Assembly: GCA_964631275.1 (NCBI GenBank)
Contig: CAZVWQ010000015.1
Location: 1-35,543 of the forward strand
Source of the DNA: CAZVWQ01 sp964631275
Lineage (GTDB): Bacteria; Patescibacteriota; JACMRA01
Direction of reading: 5' to 3'
DNA: 35,543 nucleotides
Shown: in pieces, positions 31,416-35,543 of the stretch
Numbering within the stretch: the first letter of the stretch is position 1
How the letters are laid out: the number at the start of each line of letters is the position of its first letter
Notes under the pieces: model-generated
Told to the model about the DNA's origin: nothing
The model's input: only the letters and a program-made list of their open reading frames with translations
Database searches by the model: none
Position numbers and translations under genes: made by a program

Positions 31416-33272
31416 ATGTTTAGGTTAAAATTTTCTATTCAACATTTTTCGTTTCTAATTAGCTTAGGGATAATTATTTTTTTGCTTTTGCAGATTTATT
31501 CTTTTGATCTAAAAACCGAAAATATCTGGCTACCAAAAATAGACATGAGTGATGAGATAATAGTTTTAGCTATTGATGAGCCGACTATTGACTACTATAA
31601 AAGTTGGCCAGCACCTAGGGCCGATTTTGTGGAAGATTTTAATAAAATATTAAATTATAAGCCTAAAGTTCTTGGTTTTGATATTTTTTTTCAAAAGAGT
31701 CAAGATTCTATAGCTGATGCCAAATTAGAAGAACTGCTAGGTAAAAAAAATGTTTTTAGTGTTAAAAGCAGTAATAGCATGAATAGTTTAATACAGTTAG
31801 ATAAAGAAGCTGTTTCAGCTGATATAGATACTTATCAAGGCTATGTTTATGACTATAAAACACAAATAAATGATGACATTACTATAGCTAGCAGTTTATA
31901 TAAATATTATACTAACCAGTCGGTTTATAAAAATTTTATACTTAATTCTAATACAAAACTACCTTTAACTATTTCTTTAAAAGACTTATTGCAAAATCCT
32001 AATGTAGGATCTATAATAACAAATAAAATAGTTCTAGTAGGTGGAACATCTAGCCTTTTATCTGATTTTTTTAGCTTACCAAAACTTGGTTATGTACCTG
32101 GTGTATACGTTCATGCAATTGCTATCAACCAAATGCTAAAGAGCAGTTTTCCTCAACTAGCAGAGCAAAATATATTTGGAAGTGTAGTTTATCAAAGTTT
32201 TGTTTATGTAATTTTGATAGCTTTTTGGGAACGTTTTAATAAATATAACTTAGCTGTTATTTTTGTTAATATTGGGCTTATACTTCTAGGTTTTTTCCTA
32301 ACTTATTATAATTTGTTAAGATTTAGTATTTTTTTATCTACGGTTATATTAACTCTTGGATATTCCATTTTTCATACATTTGTTAATCTAAATAAACAAA
32401 AACAAGAATTGAAAAAAGTCCTTCGAGGTCATTTATCACCGTCAGTTTTGACCAAAGTCATGAATAATCCTGAATTAGTTAAACTTGGTGGAGAAAACTA
32501 TTTTGCTAGCATACTTTTTACTGATATTAGAGGTTTTACTGCATTTAGTGAAAAAACCTCTCCAGACCATGTTGGTAGTTTATTAAATAAAGTATTAGGA
32601 TTTCAGGCTGATATAGTAATGCAAAATGAAGGGGTTTTGGATAAATATATCGGAGATTCTGTTATGGCTTTTTGGGGGGCTCCTATAAAAACTAAAAATC
32701 ACGGGTACTATGCTCTTAAAACTGCTTGTGAGATTAGATTAAAACTTGTAGAAATTAATAAAAACTTGGGTACTGATCTGCAACTTGGCAGCGGTATAAA
32801 CTCTGGTAAGGTTATAGTTGGTAATTTTGGATCCGAAAAAAGATATAATTATACGACCCTTGGTGATGCTGTTAATATCGCATCTAGACTAGAAGGTTTA
32901 ACAAAAGTATATGGTTCCCCAGTACTTTTAACTAATCATACTATAAAAAATCTAAAACCAGAACAGCTGGAGTTATTTAAAATTCTTGAGATTGACACAA
33001 TAGTACCAAAAGGTAAATTTGACCCAATTAAAATTTATGAAGTAATTGAATACAAAACCAAAAATAAATGGCAAAAAATTACCACTTTTAATGAATCAAT
33101 TAAATATTCTAAAGCTTTGAAGTACTATTATAAAGGAGATTTTAAGAAGGCAAGAGAAATATTTAAGACCTTAAAGTCTATTAAATCTAAATTCATGTTA
33201 GAAAGAGTAATTTACTTAGAAAATAATAAACCGACTAGTTGGTTAGGTATTTGGCAAATGCAAACAAAATAA
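31416..33272 (+). CDS. CHASE2-domain class III adenylate cyclase
   Basis: A 618-residue membrane sensor cyclase that should make cAMP. The layout is a transmembrane helix (10-30), an extracytoplasmic CHASE2 domain (about 40-245; VLAIDEPTIDYY, VLGFDIFF, IVLVGGTSS, PGVYVHAIAINQML), three further helices (about 255-325) and a class III catalytic domain from about 365. Metal Asp residues are D370 (FTDIRGFT) and D414 (KYIGDSVMAFWGAP). Substrate-selecting K410 and T480 (NYTTLGDAVNIASRLEG) predict ATP rather than GTP. A C-terminal helical tail follows. No cAMP-binding effector is in the window. Confidence 0.92.
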   Translation: MFRLKFSIQHFSFLISLGIIIFLLLQIYSFDLKTENIWLPKIDMSDEIIVLAIDEPTIDYYKSWPAPRADFVEDFNKILNYKPKVLGFDIFFQKSQDSIADAKLEELLGKKNVFSVKSSNSMNSLIQLDKEAVSADIDTYQGYVYDYKTQINDDITIASSLYKYYTNQSVYKNFILNSNTKLPLTISLKDLLQNPNVGSIITNKIVLVGGTSSLLSDFFSLPKLGYVPGVYVHAIAINQMLKSSFPQLAEQNIFGSVVYQSFVYVILIAFWERFNKYNLAVIFVNIGLILLGFFLTYYNLLRFSIFLSTVILTLGYSIFHTFVNLNKQKQELKKVLRGHLSPSVLTKVMNNPELVKLGGENYFASILFTDIRGFTAFSEKTSPDHVGSLLNKVLGFQADIVMQNEGVLDKYIGDSVMAFWGAPIKTKNHGYYALKTACEIRLKLVEINKNLGTDLQLGSGINSGKVIVGNFGSEKRYNYTTLGDAVNIASRLEGLTKVYGSPVLLTNHTIKNLKPEQLELFKILEIDTIVPKGKFDPIKIYEVIEYKTKNKWQKITTFNESIKYSKALKYYYKGDFKKAREIFKTLKSIKSKFMLERVIYLENNKPTSWLGIWQMQTK

Positions 33273-33300
33273 CTATTGCTTTTTTATAGTAACTTACATT

Positions 33301-33411
33301 CTTTGGGCTAATCGTTACAATAATTACCTGTTAAGAATTTAGCTTAAATAAGAGGGTTATTTCCTTATGAAGAGCTGAGTTTAGGGTAATAGTAAACGGA
33401 TTGGGTATAAT
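33301..33411 (+). repeat. Dispersed intergenic element with conserved stem, copy 2
   Basis: Matches 1429-1540 at about 80 percent by eye. The main stem is 33323-33329 with 33384-33390. It lies in the 358-bp gap before the SulP gene on the same strand, so here it could be part of a leader, but copy 1 does not precede a gene in that orientation. The element ends in GGGTATAA, which recurs at 33533-33540. Confidence 0.55.
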
Positions 33412-33561
33412 ATTAATCTTTGAAACTGATCCATATTTGTAATCTCTAACCTCAAATAATTTATTCCGTTTATCTGTTCTATCTAAAGGTCTGGTGTTGG
33501 TTTTGAGATTTGAAGAGAAAACCTTAGTTTCAGGGTATAAAAATTGGTCATTAACTCCACC

Positions 33562-33591
33562 TTGACAAAAAGCTTAGATATAAAGGATTAT
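33562..33591 (+). promoter_or_regulatory. Candidate SulP promoter
   Basis: TTGACA (33562-33567), 18 bp, then GATTAT (33586-33591), about 40 bases before the ATG. If this is the promoter, the structured repeat upstream is not transcribed as its leader. Confidence 0.45.
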
Positions 33592-33630
33592 TATAAATAA
33601 GTTTAAACCAAGATCTAATAAAAGATTTAA

Positions 33631-35178
33631 ATGATCACCTACCTAAAAAAATTATTTTCAGAAAATAAAAAATATATAAAAAGTGATGTTTTGTCAGGCA
33701 TAACTGTTGCTTTGGCTCTCATCCCTGAGGCGGTGGCTTTTGCTTTTGTAGCTGGAGTAACTCCACTACTTAGTTTGCAAACTGCAATTATGATGGCATT
33801 AGTAGCTGCGATTTTTACTGGTCGCCCTGGTATGATCAGCTCTTCCACGGCGGCGATTGCGGTAGTTTTTGGCCCATTGATTACTAATTATGGGCTAGAG
33901 TATTTGTATGCTACAGTTATTTTGATGGGGATTATCCAAATAATTTTACATCTGATAAACCTGGGTAAATATACCAGCATTATTCCTCATTCGGTAGTTT
34001 TGGGTTTTTTGAATGGACTGGCTATTTTAATTTTTATTTCTCAAATAAATCAGTTCAAATCTATCCAAATTATTGACGGTCAGAGAATCACCAATTGGTT
34101 GCCACTAACAGATTTGCTAGTTATGTCGATTTTTGTGGCAATTACCATGGCCATAGTGCATTTTTTCCCCAAAATTACCAAGGCTGTCCCTTCCACTTTG
34201 GTGGCTATCGTAACGGTTACCATTCTTTCGGTTTTGCTAAGTTATTTTGGAATTTACGAATTAATTACCGTTTCAGATTATGCTGGAGAAGCTTTGCGAG
34301 GAGAATTGCCTAAATTCGGCATTCCAAATGTGCCTTTTACTTTTGAAACCCTGCAAGTTATCTTCCCATTTGCTTTGATTGGTGGATTAGTTGGCTTGAC
34401 TGAAGCGGCTTTAACTGGGGAAGTTTTGGATGAAATGACCAACACCAAAGGAAAAATGAACAAAGAATTTTTTGCTCAAGGAATTGCTAATTTTGTAAAC
34501 GGATTATTTGGTGGAATGGGAGGTGATGCTATGGTTGGTCAATCCATCATTAATGTAAAATCCGGAGGACGAACCAGATTTTCAAGTTTTGTAGCTGGAG
34601 CTGGTTTAATGGCGATGCTTTTCTTTGCCGCCCCGTTTGTAAATGCCATGCCGCTGGCTAGTTTGGTTGGGGTTATGTTTATGGTGGTGATTTCTACTTT
34701 TAGATGGGAAACTTTGAAGTTTAAAGGTAAAATTCCTAATCAAGAGATTTTCATTATTTTAGCTGTTACTGCTTTGACTATTTTTACAGATCTGGCCACC
34801 GCTGTGATTGCGGGAATTGTTCTATCAACTGTGATTTTTGCTTGGGAAAAAGGTAAGGCTTTGGAGGTGAAAGTTATTGAAAAGAAAAATCAAAAAACTT
34901 ACAAAATCAACGGAATTATCTTTTTTGGTTCTACTATTCAATTTAAAGAATTGTTTGATCCTGAAAACGATCCTAAAAATACCTTTTTAGACCTTAAATA
35001 TGCTAAAGTAATGGACATGTCAGCTATCGAAATAATCAATGTAATGTCCACAAAGTATGCCAACCTTGGCAAAAAACTAACCATCACCAGACCTAATGAG
35101 AATTGTAAAATGCTACTAAAAAATGCTGAGAATTTGACTGATATTAATATAGATGAAGGCTTGGATCCGACGGACTAA
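33631..35178 (+). CDS. SulP family anion transporter with STAS domain
   Basis: A 515-residue inner-membrane transporter of the SLC26/SulP family. The sulfate transporter domain covers about residues 15-390, with 10 or more hydrophobic segments. Typical marks are SGITVALALIPEAVAFAFVA, GRPGMISSSTAAIAVVFGPL and a GLTEAALTGEVLDEMT loop with GGMGGDAMVGQS. A C-terminal STAS domain (about 410-505; YKINGIIFFGSTIQF, NTFLDLKYAKVMDMSAIEII) follows. The substrate is sulfate, bicarbonate or another anion; bicarbonate would fit the neighbouring cyclase, but that is speculation. The gene is monocistronic. Confidence 0.93.
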   Translation: MITYLKKLFSENKKYIKSDVLSGITVALALIPEAVAFAFVAGVTPLLSLQTAIMMALVAAIFTGRPGMISSSTAAIAVVFGPLITNYGLEYLYATVILMGIIQIILHLINLGKYTSIIPHSVVLGFLNGLAILIFISQINQFKSIQIIDGQRITNWLPLTDLLVMSIFVAITMAIVHFFPKITKAVPSTLVAIVTVTILSVLLSYFGIYELITVSDYAGEALRGELPKFGIPNVPFTFETLQVIFPFALIGGLVGLTEAALTGEVLDEMTNTKGKMNKEFFAQGIANFVNGLFGGMGGDAMVGQSIINVKSGGRTRFSSFVAGAGLMAMLFFAAPFVNAMPLASLVGVMFMVVISTFRWETLKFKGKIPNQEIFIILAVTALTIFTDLATAVIAGIVLSTVIFAWEKGKALEVKVIEKKNQKTYKINGIIFFGSTIQFKELFDPENDPKNTFLDLKYAKVMDMSAIEIINVMSTKYANLGKKLTITRPNENCKMLLKNAENLTDINIDEGLDPTD

Positions 35179-35195
35179 AAATTATCTTTGATAGT

Positions 35196-35487
35196 TTAAT
35201 TTGATTTTTTCATATAACCATTAAATTTAGATAATCTTCTTCTAGTCGTACCTCATAGGTCGCCCGAATCAAGTCCGGTCTGCACTTGGGGTTGAAAATG
35301 ACCAAAAAGATTCTACACCGTTTACAGTAACAACATAACCTTCTTCTCCTTTAAGAACAAACTCATTTTTTCCATGATTGGCTCTAAATAGTTTATCATA
35401 ACCTATAGCTACTAAACCATCATAACTTCTCCAAGAATCAGAATTTACAGTAGCTTTAAATTCAGCTCTTCTTTTACTCCCTTCCCA
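35196..35487 (-). pseudogene. Broken IS1595-type (ISXO2-like) transposase
   Basis: Minus-strand fragments read EWEGSKRRAEFKATVNSDSW and RSYDGLVAIGYDKLFRANHG, then VNGVESFWSF, followed in another frame by RRLSKFNGYMKKSN and a stop. These are hallmark pieces of the IS1595/ISXO2-like DDE transposase (SDGWRSYDGL, NGVESFWSF-KRRLSKFNG). A GC-rich insert at about 35245-35294 splits the SFAKRRL region and shifts the frame. The catalytic N-terminal half is absent because upstream sequence runs into the terminal inverted repeat. The gene is dead. Confidence 0.75.
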
Positions 35488-35543
35488 CTCCTAGAGTTAA
35501 TATATGCTTGAGGGTGTTGTTGATTTGTTTAGGAGTTTGTAGT
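35473..35543. repeat. Right terminal inverted repeat (contig end)
   Basis: Reverse complement of 1-71 (55 terminal bases exact, 69 of 71 overall). On the minus strand it encodes the same C-terminal peptide as the left copy, ending TLGVGRE and a stop. Confidence 0.85.

Noticed and set aside
33639..33848. Opposite-strand reading frames within SulP, EF-Tu, the giant protein and dnaE
   Set aside because: They are low-complexity shadows of well-supported genes, without start context or family similarity.
103..35178. rRNA or tRNA genes
   Set aside because: I saw no tRNA cloverleaf with TTCGA-type arms or rRNA-like sequence in the gaps; a dedicated scan could still find a divergent tRNA.
1..35543. 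Linear plasmid or virus with terminal inverted repeats
   Set aside because: The window holds chromosomal housekeeping genes (tuf, dnaE), the exact repeat is of k-mer length, and the repeat encodes part of a gene.

Overview
This is an AT-rich window of about 35.5 kb that reads like a candidate-phyla-radiation (Patescibacteria-type) bacterium. The reasons are the EF-Tu sequence, a shortened DnaE, very short 5' leaders without recognisable Shine-Dalgarno sequences, a giant LamG/IPT surface protein, and standard stop usage (TGA is a stop, so not a Gracilibacteria-type code). The assignment is inference; there is no rRNA in the window. The first and last 55 bases are exact reverse complements, so the window looks like a whole contig ending at a repeat.

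Left block (1-1653): tuf on the minus strand, then an intergenic region with a structured repeat that recurs at 33301-33411.

Minus-strand accessory block (1654-17622): a repetitive array. One ABC-2 type ATPase is followed by at least four permease genes (one frameshifted) plus three eroded permease remnants. All share a constant beginning (TPTxMEKLLGRxYKWWY) and a constant end (HPMQIYLGN...GLKRNESVGL), but the middles differ. Upstream of nearly every permease, overlapping or a few bases away, sits a swappable gene or pair: five PIN toxin/antitoxin pairs and one fused kinase. One stretch holds defence genes instead: a HinP1I-like restriction-modification pair, a single-domain specificity protein, a PD-(D/E)XK-like nuclease, and a DUF4268-type protein whose C-terminus has been replaced by the permease tail. 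The tail occurs seven times in direct orientation, and two copies supply the -35 box of the next toxin-antitoxin promoter. A winged-helix/phosphoribosyltransferase regulator lies near the upstream edge.

Middle (17960-26830, plus strand): one gene for a secreted or anchored protein of 2956 residues made of IPT/TIG, LamG-like and DUF2341 domains. It contains an apparently perfect in-frame 2213-bp direct duplication.

Right block: dnaE (minus), then on the plus strand a FecR-like membrane protein paired with a CHASE2/class III adenylate cyclase, a SulP anion transporter, and a broken IS1595-type transposase at the contig edge.

The most unusual content is the constant-end/variable-core permease array linked to toxin-antitoxin and defence cargo. 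It looks like a recombination-driven cassette locus in which interchangeable permeases may share one ATPase.
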